Source: CAVQSS01 sp963746605
GTDB lineage: Bacteria > Desulfobacterota > RBG-13-43-22
DNA length: 64,000 nucleotides
NCBI GenBank assembly: GCA_963746605.1
Contig: CAVVCH010000034.1
Coordinates: 1-64,000, forward strand
Direction of reading: 5' to 3'
The position numbers and the translations under genes were made by a program. Below, piece by piece: positions 30,176 through 38,082 of the stretch. Each line of letters begins with the position of its first letter. Within the stretch, counting starts at the first letter, position 1. The notes under the pieces were generated by a model. It made no database searches and had not been told where the DNA came from. It saw only the letters and a program-made list of their open reading frames with translations.

Positions 30176-31825
30176 ATGAACGATAGCAGGAAGACCCAGG
30201 AGCAACTGATCCAAGAATTGGAGGATCTTCGCCGAAGGATTGCTGAACTCGAAAAATCAGAAACCGAGCGCCAGCAGGCGGAAGCGGCCATACGGGAAAG
30301 CGAGACGAAACTGCAGGCGATCTTCAATACGGTAGGAACCGGGATTCTCATCATTGAAAAGGATGCTCAGATAATTATTGAAGCAAATCAGACTGCCATA
30401 GAAATGACCGGGCTACCGAAAGAGAGGATTATTGGACAAATCTGTCACTCATTGGTTTGTCCGGCCCAGATAGGCAAATGTCCGGTCAAAGATCTCGGTC
30501 AAAGCGTCGCGAACTCTGAACGTAAGCTCATCCATGCTGATGGACAACAAAGAGACATCCTGAAAACCGTTTATCCTATTACCATAAAAGGAAAGGATTG
30601 TTATGTTGAGAGTTTTATCGACATCACCGACCACAAACGTGCAGAAGATGAAAAGCGGGATCTGGAGGTTCGTCTGAATCGTGCGGAAAAAATGGAAGCA
30701 CTCGGAACTCTCGCTGGCGGTGTCGCCCACGCTCTCAATAATGTTCTGGGTGTTATTGGCGGCTATTCGGAGCTGCTACTCTATGACGTAGACGCGTCCA
30801 GTCCGTTCAGATCCGGCCTTGAGAATATTCTAAGCGGAAGCCGGAAGGCGGCCGCGATTGTTCAGGATATGTTGACCCTAGCCAGAAGAGGAATATCCGA
30901 CAGACAGGTGCTAAATCTGAACAGAATCATCGTCGATGGCCAGCATTCACTGGAGTTCGAGAAACTGTTTTCCTATTATCCTTCGGTAACGATCCAGGTC
31001 AAGCTTGACCCGGCGCTTTTAAATATTTCCGGTTCTGCCATCTATCTCGGCAACGCATTTCTCAATCTGGTCTCGAACGCGAGGGAAGCCATGCCCAATG
31101 GAGGCACTCTGACTATTGAAACGTCCAATCAATATATAGACCGACCGATTCAGGGATATGATGAGGTCCAGGAGGGGGATTATGTGGTCCTTTCCGTGTC
31201 AGATACCGGGGAAGGGATACCGGCGGCTGATCTCAAACGCATTTTTGAGCCTTTTTATACCAAGAAGGTTATGGGGAGAAGCGGGACCGGATTAGGGCTG
31301 GCGGTGGTTTGGGGCACGGTGAAAGACCATCAGGGATACATTGATGTCCAGAGCGAAGAGGAAAAGGGAAGCACCTTTACCCTCTATTTTCCGGTGACTA
31401 GGGAAAAAATATCCACGGAGCCGGTTAGAGTCCCGATTTCCGAATACCTGGGTAAGGGCGAAACCATTCTCATTGTAGATGATGTCAAGGGGCAGCGTGA
31501 TTTGGCAGAAGAGATGCTCAAGAAATTGAATTACAACATAACTAGCGTTTCCAGCGGTGAGGAGGCGGTGGCTTACCTGAAAGAACATAAAGCGGATCTC
31601 CTGGTCCTGGACATGATCATGGATCCCGGTATGGACGGATTGGAGACCTACAAGAGGATCCTGGAGATCCATCCCCAACAGAAGGCGATTATCGTGAGTG
31701 GTTTTTCGGAGTTGGATCGTGTACATTCTGCTCAGGCCGTCGGTGCCGGTGCCTACGTGGGAAAACCCTATGTCATTGAGAAGCTGGGACTGGCCGTAAG
31801 GAAAGAACTGGATCGAGCCACATGA
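30176..31825 (+). CDS. Hybrid histidine kinase: coiled coil, PAS, HisKA/HATPase, receiver
   Basis: 549 residues. Start ATG at 30176 preferred (GGAG nine bases upstream) over 30152. Order: coiled coil (5-45, QEQLIQELEDLRRRIAELEK), PAS (about 45-155) with a Cys cluster CHSLVCPAQIGKCP that may sense redox or hold a cofactor, HisKA with phospho-acceptor His185 in GGVAHALNNVLGVIGG, ATPase domain with NLVSNAREAMPNGG, DTGEGIP, FEPFYTKK and GTGLGLAVVWG, then a receiver (about 430-549) with LLVLDMIMD. No membrane helix, so cytoplasmic. The HALNN box replaces the usual HDFNN. Next to another PAS kinase, so the two may form one phosphorelay. Confidence 0.88.
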   Translation: MNDSRKTQEQLIQELEDLRRRIAELEKSETERQQAEAAIRESETKLQAIFNTVGTGILIIEKDAQIIIEANQTAIEMTGLPKERIIGQICHSLVCPAQIGKCPVKDLGQSVANSERKLIHADGQQRDILKTVYPITIKGKDCYVESFIDITDHKRAEDEKRDLEVRLNRAEKMEALGTLAGGVAHALNNVLGVIGGYSELLLYDVDASSPFRSGLENILSGSRKAAAIVQDMLTLARRGISDRQVLNLNRIIVDGQHSLEFEKLFSYYPSVTIQVKLDPALLNISGSAIYLGNAFLNLVSNAREAMPNGGTLTIETSNQYIDRPIQGYDEVQEGDYVVLSVSDTGEGIPAADLKRIFEPFYTKKVMGRSGTGLGLAVVWGTVKDHQGYIDVQSEEEKGSTFTLYFPVTREKISTEPVRVPISEYLGKGETILIVDDVKGQRDLAEEMLKKLNYNITSVSSGEEAVAYLKEHKADLLVLDMIMDPGMDGLETYKRILEIHPQQKAIIVSGFSELDRVHSAQAVGAGAYVGKPYVIEKLGLAVRKELDRAT

Positions 31826-32044
31826 CCATGGTAGGAGATATTCCTAGTGATATCGGGCAGTTCTTCCTGTGCTGTTGTTTTTGATTGTTTGAGTCCATTC
31901 AGAAAGATTTCAAATGAAAATCGTTGGCTGCCGGCTGTTTTCCGAAATAGAATATTATTGACTTATTCTCTCAAACGTTTCTTAGGCCGCCGACTGATAA
32001 AACTGAATAAAAATATAGGGTTTCCGAAATAAGGAAGGTCACCC

Positions 32045-33439
32045 ATGAGCATCCAGGAGCAGAAAACCATTCTGCTCGTTGAAGACGATGTTTTTGACGC
32101 TCTTTATGATGCGCAAACGATCGAGAGCTTTGGATACAATGTTATCGTCGCGACCTCCGGTGAGAAGGCTGTGGAAATTGCAGTCGACGATGAAAAGATT
32201 AGTCTCATCCTCATGGACATCGATCTCGAGGGGCCAATCGACGGGTCCGAAACGGCGAGACAAATTCTCCGGAAGCAGAATATCCCCATCGTGTTCCTGA
32301 CCTCCCATTTGGAAAAAGAATATGTGGATAGAGTAAAGGAGATCACCCGCTACGGCTACGTGCTCAAGGATTCCGGAGATTTTGTACTTCGGTCTTCGAT
32401 CGAAATGGCCTTTGAGCTTTTTGAGGCGAACAAGAAATTACTAAATACTATGGAGACGCTGCGAGAGAGTGAAGAAAAGTGGCGATCGCTGACCGAATAT
32501 TCGCCTGACTATATGGCGCTGCTTGACCGAAACGCTACTATCCTTTTCATCAATCACACGGTGCCGGGGTTGACCAAGGCACAGGTTATCGGCTCATCTT
32601 TCTATGATTTTACTCCGAAGGAATATGAACAGCCCACACGGGAATATTTTGAACGTGTGCTGCAAACGGGGCAACCTGAGGAACTTGAGAGCATCTACCG
32701 GTATGCAGATGGCTCTTTTCAATCCTTTGAATCTTACGTCGGGCCGGTGAAACGCGACGGCGAAATCGTTGGCCTGACGGTGAGCAGCCGTGACATCACC
32801 GAACGCAAGCGGGCGGAGGAAAAAATCAATGCCCTCCTGGAAGAAAAAGAACTCCTCCTCCGGGAGGTCCATCACCGCATCAAGAACAACATGAATACCA
32901 TGGTGAGCCTGCTGTTGCTGCAATCGGAAACGCTGGAAGACTGGAAAGCCGTCGCCGCCTTAGAGGACGCCAGAAGTCGTTTGCAGAGTATGTCGGTGTT
33001 GTACGACAAATTATACCGCACTGAGAATCTAAGAGAGATGTCGATCAAGCACTACCTCCCGGCCTTGGTTGATGAGATCATCGATGTTTTCCCTAATAAA
33101 GCATCAGTACAAATCGAAACACGGATCGATGATTTTGTACTTGGTGTAGATTTATTGTCTCCGCTGGGGATCATCGTCAACGAGCTCCTTACCAACGCCA
33201 TGAAACACGCTTTCATCGGCAGAGACGATGGCTTGATAAAGGTATCGGCCGCGATCAAGGACCATCGCGCGACGCTCGTTATCGAGGACAACGGAAATGG
33301 TATTTTAGAGACCATTGATATTGGAAACTCCAGTGGGTTTGGGCTTCAATTGGTCGGTCGGCTAACGAAGCAAATTGGTGGCACCATTAAGATTGAACGT
33401 GAGAACGGGACACGGTTCGTACTTGAGTTTGGACTCTAA
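32045..33439 (+). CDS. Receiver-PAS-HisKA_2 histidine kinase
   Basis: 464 residues. Receiver at 1-125 with phospho-acceptor Asp58 (SLILMDIDLEG) and KDSGDF near the switch Lys; PAS at about 140-255 (EEKWRSLTEYSPDYMALLDR, SSRDITERKRAEE); HisKA_2 with His276 in LLREVHHRIKNNMNTMVSLL; ATPase with NELLTNAMKHAFIG, VIEDNGNGI and GFGLQLVGRL. Receiver-first HisKA_2 kinases are soluble and are usually targets of another kinase: the hybrid kinase 220 bases upstream is the obvious partner. No output regulator lies nearby, so signal must pass elsewhere. Confidence 0.88.
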   Translation: MSIQEQKTILLVEDDVFDALYDAQTIESFGYNVIVATSGEKAVEIAVDDEKISLILMDIDLEGPIDGSETARQILRKQNIPIVFLTSHLEKEYVDRVKEITRYGYVLKDSGDFVLRSSIEMAFELFEANKKLLNTMETLRESEEKWRSLTEYSPDYMALLDRNATILFINHTVPGLTKAQVIGSSFYDFTPKEYEQPTREYFERVLQTGQPEELESIYRYADGSFQSFESYVGPVKRDGEIVGLTVSSRDITERKRAEEKINALLEEKELLLREVHHRIKNNMNTMVSLLLLQSETLEDWKAVAALEDARSRLQSMSVLYDKLYRTENLREMSIKHYLPALVDEIIDVFPNKASVQIETRIDDFVLGVDLLSPLGIIVNELLTNAMKHAFIGRDDGLIKVSAAIKDHRATLVIEDNGNGILETIDIGNSSGFGLQLVGRLTKQIGGTIKIERENGTRFVLEFGL

Positions 33440-33748
33440 TGTTGGGAAAATGAAACCTCGGAAGGAAGACCAGGTCTGGGCCTCTTTGGTCCCGTTTCTC
33501 CAAAATCTTCTTCCTTCTCAGAACATTTCTTTTCGTAATCCTTTACTTATGAGCCAACGCAAAAACGACATTAGTAGGTGTAAGTGGCAATCGACAGATC
33601 AAAGAATACCTTGGAGAAATTCTTTGCCCTTCGCAATTCCTCTTTAGAATATCCCCTGAGTGCCCGTTCGATTTCAGGATACGGGCTCTTTATTTCCGCG
33701 AGTTTTATGATTGTGCCCAGCCTTTTCCAGTCGGAGTAGAATATTTTC
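33440..33748. other. Intergenic region with possible minus-strand coding remnant
   Basis: No plus-strand gene. On the minus strand a frame from about 33,770 to 33,571 reads KKIFYSDWKRLGTIIKLAEI and PYPEIERALRGYSKEELRRA, which has the residue balance of real protein, but it has no start clear of the antitoxin gene and no recognised family. It may be the tail of a lost gene. Confidence 0.3.
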
Positions 33749-33777
33749 TTGACAACTTGACAAGTAAAACCTAAAAT
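33749..33777 (+). promoter_or_regulatory. Sigma-70 promoter of toxin-antitoxin operon
   Basis: TTGACA at 33749-33754 and TAAAAT at 33772-33777, spacer 17, upstream of the antitoxin ATG by 24 bases, which leaves a very short leader. CTTGACAA is directly repeated (33748-33755 and 33756-33763), overlapping the -35, and is a candidate site for antitoxin autorepression. Confidence 0.7.
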
Positions 33778-33801
33778 GGCAAAAAAGGTTGGAGGAAAAA
33801 A

Positions 33802-34041
33802 ATGGACGTGATACCCATCGGTGAATTGAAAGCCAACTTTTCGACCATCTTGGGACGAATAAAGAAGGGGGAAAAAATTATAATCAGCTTTGGGAAGCAT
33901 AAGGAGAAGGTGGCGATCCTATCCCCTTATGCTGCATTGAAAGGGCCTAAGAAAAGAAAACTCGGCCTTCTGAAAGGGAAAGCTTCCTTTAGGATCAGTG
34001 ATGATTTCAAAATCAGGGATGAGGAATTGCTTTCCTCATGA
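33802..34041 (+). CDS. Phd/YefM-type antitoxin
   Basis: 79 residues, GGAGG nine bases before ATG. MDVIPIGELKANFSTILGRI and KKGEKIIISFGKHKEKVAIL are the Phd/YefM fold (beta strand, helix, two strands) that dimerises and binds DNA; the C-terminal GKASFRISDDFKIRDEELLS is the extended, toxin-wrapping tail. The stop overlaps the PIN toxin start by ATGA, the usual coupling that keeps antitoxin in excess. Partner is certain from position. Confidence 0.85.
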   Translation: MDVIPIGELKANFSTILGRIKKGEKIIISFGKHKEKVAILSPYAALKGPKKRKLGLLKGKASFRISDDFKIRDEELLSS

Positions 34042-34439
34042 ATTTTCTCATCGACACCCATACCTTTTTATGGTCGATCTTGGATCCCGATCGATTGGGG
34101 ACGAAAGCCCGGGATATCCTCCAGGAAACGGACAACCGGATTTTTGTCAGCGTGATATCCTTTTGGGAAATATCTTTAAAGGCGGCCCTCGGCAAAATGT
34201 CCTTGATTAACCTCCTCCCGGAGCAGCTCCCGGAATCAGCCCATCAACTGGATTTTGAAACGCTCCCTTTGTCGGCCAGCGAAGCCGCCACCTTTTACAA
34301 ACTACCTAAAATCGGCCATAAAGATCCATTTGACCGTTTGATTATCTGGCAGGCCATTCAAAATAAAATGCCCCTTATTTCCAAAGATAAGAGCTTTAAA
34401 GACTACAAAGTCTCGGGTCTAACTTTAATCTGGTCTTAG
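34038..34439 (+). CDS. PIN-domain ribonuclease toxin (VapC-like)
   Basis: 133 residues with the full set of PIN acidic residues: DTHTFLWSILDP (Asp), SVISFWEISLKAALGK (Glu), GHKDPFDRLIIWQA (Asp) and PLISKDKSFKDY (Asp). These coordinate Mg2+ for cleavage of RNA, for VapC usually initiator tRNA or rRNA. FWEISLKAALGK is the subgroup that pairs with Phd-type rather than VapB antitoxins, as found here. Overlaps the antitoxin by four bases. Confidence 0.87.
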   Translation: MNFLIDTHTFLWSILDPDRLGTKARDILQETDNRIFVSVISFWEISLKAALGKMSLINLLPEQLPESAHQLDFETLPLSASEAATFYKLPKIGHKDPFDRLIIWQAIQNKMPLISKDKSFKDYKVSGLTLIWS

Positions 34440-34446
34440 CAAGCAG

Positions 34447-35014
34447 ATGACCGAACCATTTCACGCCAGGATCCCGACTCTTTCGGATGCAGAACTTATG
34501 GAATATATAACCAATTATTCAAAGTATCGATTTGAAGCCATCGAGTTAGCCGCCAAGGAGCTTAGAAAGCGTGGTCACCCTATCTCCATAGATGAATTAA
34601 TGCATATTCAAGAAAATATTCTTAATAAGAATAATTACACGCCCAATTACTTCGAACGGCTGGCAACACATTCTAAATCTATTGCCATGATGATCTTGGT
34701 TATTGGTTTGAGCAGTTCGGCCCTTGTTTATTTAACCGCCGGATCTGACTGATCCAAACCCTCTTGGCTATAATCCTCTGGATACAAAAAAGTATTTACG
34801 TGAATTAGAAGTCTATGGGGGTAAAGTTAATATTCTGGCTACAGAGTTTCGAGAATGGTTTAACGGGTTGTGGCACGGCAAACAACTCGCTTTCACGCTA
34901 TTCTTCATTACCGTGATTCTGGCCATTCTATTTTGGTTTCTCGGCACCCAGTACACTAACGGCGCTCGTGCCGGTGGCGGGACTGAAAAAGACCATAAGA
35001 GAATCCGCTCCTGA
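34447..35014 (+). CDS. Two-helix membrane protein of unknown function (frameshifted)
   Basis: First frame: MTEPFHARIPTLSDAELMEY, AAKELRKRGHPISIDELMHI and a membrane segment SIAMMILVIGLSSSALVYLT, ending AGSD at 34752. A one-base shift continues DPNPLGYNPLDTKKYLRELE and a second membrane segment QLAFTLFFITVILAILFWFL to a stop at 35014. The joined protein, about 188 residues, has a soluble helical N-domain and two membrane segments around a short polar loop. It begins seven bases after the PIN toxin stop, so it may be the third gene of that operon. No family recognised. Confidence 0.55.
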
Positions 35015-35044
35015 CAGACCGGTAAGAACCCGTCAAGAAATAAG

Positions 35045-35173
35045 CTGTACAGTACCGCTAATATCTCCGTTCATGCTGAGCCTGTCGAAGCATTGCCGTA
35101 TCGTTCACCCTTCGACAAGCTCAGGGCGAACGGTTGTAGGGCCGTTTGTCAAGGTTATTTGTTTACAGATCCT
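35045..35173 (+). repeat. Dispersed ~130-bp intergenic repeat, copy 1
   Basis: From CTGTACAGTACCGC to TTTACAGATCCT. It aligns along its whole length with the reverse complement of 51297-51442. Inside lies an imperfect palindrome: GCTGAGCCTGTCGAAGCA and ACCCTTCGACAAGCTCAGG. A non-coding, MITE-like or REP-like element is the simplest reading. It sits between the membrane-protein gene and the cobalamin riboswitch. Confidence 0.7.
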
Positions 35174-35304
35174 AAGATGGTGGCCGGCCTTTTTAGCCGT
35201 ACTGTATAATCTAGCGGCCCCTTGGAAGGTTGGGGAAAGAAAGGCGCCTGCCCGGCAAAAAAACTTGACAGCAACCCCGTCCAAAGGATAATTATATAGG
35301 CACA

Positions 35305-35490
35305 ATAAAGCGTATCGGTAACGGAACACGGTGTGAAACCGTGGCGGTCCCGCCGCTGTAACCCCGCCGCTCTTCTCTAAGAAAGAGCGGCAGCCCTTTT
35401 AATCAGGAAACGCCACTGTTCCTTGGAAAAGGAATGGGAAGGCGGTTGAAAGGGCGGGGAAGCCAGAAGACGACCGACGGCTAAGAATCT
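35305..35490 (+). promoter_or_regulatory. Cobalamin (B12) riboswitch
   Basis: Shows the conserved elements in order: ACGGAACACGGTGTGAAACC, GTGGCGGTCCCGCCGCTGTA, then a peripheral hairpin (CCGCTCTTCTC...GAGCGGC), the B12-box-like GGAATGGGAAGGCGGTTGAA and GGCGGGGAAGCCAGAAGACG. It is followed after about 17 bases by an intrinsic terminator and then cobT, so adenosylcobalamin binding should promote termination and reduce cobT expression. Confidence 0.92.
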
Positions 35491-35506
35491 CTAAGGACCT
35501 GATGGT

Positions 35507-35549
35507 AAAGGGTTCCTTTCTTCTTTGGAAGAAGGGAACCCTTTTTTTA
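35507..35549 (+). terminator. Intrinsic terminator of riboswitch
   Basis: AAAGGGTTCCTTTCTTC pairs with GAAGAAGGGAACCCTTT around a TTTG loop, followed by a run of seven T. It lies between the B12 riboswitch and cobT and is the likely switch hairpin. Confidence 0.85.
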
Positions 35550-35590
35550 TTTACCAAAAAACAACCATGAATAAAGGAGGATAAGGAATC

Positions 35591-36646
35591 ATGACATTAT
35601 TAGAGCAAACCCTTCAAGCCATTGTACCGGTGGATCCGAACCTGGAGCCCGCCATTCGGACACACCTGGACCAGTTGACCAAGCCGCCCAAAAGCCTGGG
35701 ACGCCTGGAGGATATGGCGGCGCAGTATTGCCTGGCCACCAATACTTCCACTCCGGAGATGGGCCAAAAGAGAATATTCACCTTTGCCGGCGATCACGGC
35801 GTGGCCGCCGAGGGGGTCTCGGCTTATCCGGCGGCGGTAACGCCTCAGATGGTTCGCAACATGCTGGCCGGCGGAGCAGCCGTCAACGTGTTGGCCCGCC
35901 ATGTGGAGGCGGAGGTCCGGGTGATCGATATCGGGGTGAATGATCCCTTAGCCGGGGCCACCGGGCTCATTCAAAAAAAAATAAAATCGGGAACGGATAA
36001 TATCGCCCGTGGACCGGCCATGAGCTTGACCGAGGCCGTCCGGGCCATTGAAGTCGGTATCGAATTGGCTCAAGCCGCCGCCCAGGAGGGCGTGACCCTG
36101 ATCGGCACCGGGGAAATGGGAATTGCCAACACCACTCCGTCCTCGGCCGTATTCGCGGCCTTGCTTCCCTGCCCCGTGGAGGTGATTACCGGCCGAGGCA
36201 CGGGTATCGACGATCCCACCTTGACCCATAAGATAAAAATTATTCAGCAGTCTCTGGAGGTGAACCGGGCGAGGCTGACCGATCCTTTGAACATCTTAGC
36301 GGCCATAGGGGGTCTGGAGATTGCCGGCATTTGCGGGATCTGCCTGGGCGCCGCCGCCGCCCGGATACCGGTGGTCGTAGACGGATTCATTTCCTCAGCC
36401 GGGGCTTTGGTGGCCTGTCGCCTGTCGCCTCCGGTTCGAGACTACCTGTTTTTCAGCCACCTTTCCGAAGAGGCCGGCCATCGGACCTTCTGCACCCTCT
36501 TTGGAGTAAAACCCTTATTTGATCTGCAACTGCGTTTGGGTGAAGGGACCGGCGCCGCCCTGGCCATGTCGCTCATCGAGGCCTCCGTCAAGGTCTACAA
36601 CGAAATGGCCACCTTTGCGTCCGCCGGGGTCAGCGATAAGGAGTAA
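35591..36646 (+). CDS. cobT: Nicotinate-nucleotide--dimethylbenzimidazole phosphoribosyltransferase
   Basis: 351 residues, the normal length. It transfers phosphoribosyl from nicotinate mononucleotide to 5,6-dimethylbenzimidazole or another lower base to give the alpha-ribazole phosphate used in the cobalamin nucleotide loop. Motifs: LDQLTKPPKSLGRLEDMA, IFTFAGDHGVAAEGVSAYPA, TLIGTGEMGIANTTPSSAVF, GRGTGIDD, and the catalytic Glu in LRLGEGTGAALAMSL near residue 320. GGAGG precedes the ATG by about ten bases. Sits alone behind a B12 riboswitch, so regulated by the end product. No cob/cbi neighbours are visible here. Confidence 0.95.
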   Translation: MTLLEQTLQAIVPVDPNLEPAIRTHLDQLTKPPKSLGRLEDMAAQYCLATNTSTPEMGQKRIFTFAGDHGVAAEGVSAYPAAVTPQMVRNMLAGGAAVNVLARHVEAEVRVIDIGVNDPLAGATGLIQKKIKSGTDNIARGPAMSLTEAVRAIEVGIELAQAAAQEGVTLIGTGEMGIANTTPSSAVFAALLPCPVEVITGRGTGIDDPTLTHKIKIIQQSLEVNRARLTDPLNILAAIGGLEIAGICGICLGAAAARIPVVVDGFISSAGALVACRLSPPVRDYLFFSHLSEEAGHRTFCTLFGVKPLFDLQLRLGEGTGAALAMSLIEASVKVYNEMATFASAGVSDKE

Positions 36647-36652
36647 AACATA

Positions 36653-36768
36653 GATGGAAGAGGGAAGAGAGAAGAGGGAAGAAAAAGCGAAGGGCGGAAG
36701 AACCCCGCATTAATACAAAATGCCAGAATGTTTTTTCTTCCCTCTTCCCTCTTCCATCTTCCCTCTCT
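36653..36768. terminator. Long purine/pyrimidine inverted repeat between convergent genes
   Basis: GATGGAAGAGGGAAGAG and GAAGAGGGAAGAAAAA at 36653-36685 are matched by TTTTTTCTTCCCTCTTCC and CTCTTCCATC at 36731-36758. A bidirectional terminator between cobT and the convergent small membrane gene fits; internal repetition allows several pairing registers. Confidence 0.6.
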
Positions 36769-36954
36769 TTAATCAGAGGCCAGCAGGCCCAGCAGGCCGT
36801 GAACCGTAGCCGTGATGAACAGCAGGATGCCGGCTTTTCGGTGGACTCCGAACTTGACCTTGATCCAGTGCAGGCCGCTGAAGAGTTGAAAAAGGAGCAA
36901 CAGAAAATTGATGATGCCTAAAATCAGAATAATGGAAATACCGCCGATGGTCAT
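36769..36954 (-). CDS. Small two-helix membrane protein with conserved-looking histidines
   Basis: 61 residues from ATG at 36954: helix 1 ISIILILGIINFLLLLFQLF, then GLHWIKVKFGVHRKAG, helix 2 ILLFITATVHGLLGLLA. Three His at the membrane borders (GLHW, GVHRKAG, TVHGLLG) recall haem-ligating two-helix units of cytochrome b-type proteins, but family is not recognised. It begins eight bases after the stop of the superoxide-reductase-like gene, suggesting that the two work together, for example as electron donor and acceptor. Confidence 0.6.
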   Translation of the reverse strand: MTIGGISIILILGIINFLLLLFQLFSGLHWIKVKFGVHRKAGILLFITATVHGLLGLLASD

Positions 36955-36962
36955 GACCCACC

Positions 36963-37346
36963 TTATTCCTTCAACATGATCTTCTTTTTTGCCGGACCCG
37001 CGCTGCCATGGATGTTGCAACTGGCCTCGGCCACGATTTCCAGAGGCTCGTTGACCATCAGTTTAATTTCTTTCGTAAAGACGGCTGCTTCGGGTCGATT
37101 GGTCATGGAATATTCCCAAAGTGCCGTGTCTTTCCCATTCACTTTGGCCTGCACCCATTTGGTGTAATGGAAAAAATTGTTGGCGCTGTGAGTGACCTGA
37201 AGTTTGACCACGACTTCCGTCCCCTTGGCCGCCTGGTCAGGGGCCTCAATGGTCACCGCGGCTTTATCGGCAAAGCAGACCCCGCTATAGGCGGCAACCA
37301 ATAGAAGCACCCAAAAAAGCATGAATCCCAACTTGTTTCTTTTCAT
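36963..37346 (-). CDS. Secreted desulfoferrodoxin/superoxide reductase-like domain protein
   Basis: 127 residues. A signal peptide (LGFMLFWVLLLVAAYSGVCF, cleavage near FA-DKA) exports it. The mature part keeps centre-II-like elements of superoxide reductase: VTHSANNFFHYTKWVQAKVN in the place of the HPM..EHYI.WI loop and ASCNIHG in the place of CNIHG, giving two or three His and one Cys as possible iron ligands. The N-terminal Cys4 centre of desulfoferrodoxin is absent, and I do not see the first His of the usual four. It may be a periplasmic superoxide or O2 detoxifying protein, or a related protein with altered chemistry. Confidence 0.65.
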   Translation of the reverse strand: MKRNKLGFMLFWVLLLVAAYSGVCFADKAAVTIEAPDQAAKGTEVVVKLQVTHSANNFFHYTKWVQAKVNGKDTALWEYSMTNRPEAAVFTKEIKLMVNEPLEIVAEASCNIHGSAGPAKKKIMLKE

Positions 37347-37371
37347 CCGTCCCCTCCTTAATCCCAGTGAA

Positions 37372-37971
37372 TTAGAAACGCCAGCCCATCATGCCCCCGT
37401 GTCCATAACCGAACAGGGCGCCCGAGACGGTACCGACCAGGATGGAAACAACAATACTCACTAAAATGGTCACGATCACATACCCCAGGGCTTTGTCCTG
37501 AGGGGTTTCCATCAGGATCGGTAAGCCCAGATAAAACAGGTACAACCCGTATAAGGAGACCAGCATACTGAGTGGCGAAAGGGAGGGGATAACCAGAAAG
37601 ACGCCGGCCACCCAACCCGGCGTCCAGGAATAGACCGCCACCTTCATAGCATTAAGCTGATTTTTTGAGGATCCGAAACTGGGCGCCAGGGCATCGATGA
37701 TCATTCCGACTAAATAAATTCCCGCCAGTGAAAAGACATAGGAGACAATTAGATGACCGAGGCCTGATACCAAAGGCATGCGATAATGAAACCCTAGAAC
37801 GGACATGCCGATCAGTGAAAACCCGATAAAAGAGGCGATGGGCGGGATGGCGGCCAGGATGGCCGCGTAGGAGGTAAACAGTTCTTTCACCGAGGTCGTT
37901 TCATTTTTGATTTCCGGCCAGGTGTCGTTGGGTTTGAGTAGAATGGCCTTAACTCGACTGACCAGATCCAT
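37372..37971 (-). CDS. Yip1-family membrane protein
   Basis: 199 residues. N-terminus MDLVSRVKAILLKPNDTWPE is typical of bacterial Yip1 proteins (the ..P..TWp.i segment), followed by four or five membrane segments (ILAAIPPIASFIGFSLIGMS, IVSYVFSLAGIYLVGMIIDA, GVFLVIPSLSPLSMLVSLYG, ALGYVIVTILVSIVVSILVG) and a Gly/His/Met tail. Function unknown in bacteria. It precedes the secreted gene by 25 bases in the same direction and probably shares its transcript. Confidence 0.8.
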   Translation of the reverse strand: MDLVSRVKAILLKPNDTWPEIKNETTSVKELFTSYAAILAAIPPIASFIGFSLIGMSVLGFHYRMPLVSGLGHLIVSYVFSLAGIYLVGMIIDALAPSFGSSKNQLNAMKVAVYSWTPGWVAGVFLVIPSLSPLSMLVSLYGLYLFYLGLPILMETPQDKALGYVIVTILVSIVVSILVGTVSGALFGYGHGGMMGWRF

Positions 37972-38082
37972 GGGTGTCTCCTATGATTAAAGGTTTTAGC
38001 GTTTAAGATCCTAAAATAAATTCAAAAAACTATAGGCTAACGGAAAAAACGAGTCAACTTCAAAAACAGGTTAGACGGTTAA

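Noticed and set aside
33571..33900. Minus-strand frame with KLAEIKSPYPEIERALRGYS
   Set aside because: Looks protein-like but overlaps the promoter and start of the antitoxin; no start site or family found. Kept only as a possible remnant.
34968..35291. Open frame through the dispersed repeat (reads FMLSLSKHCRIVHPSTSSGR)
   Set aside because: This peptide is the known by-product of translating the palindromic intergenic repeat, not a gene.
35220..35300. Open frame running into the riboswitch
   Set aside because: The stretch contains the leader of a clear B12 riboswitch and has no motif or ribosome site.
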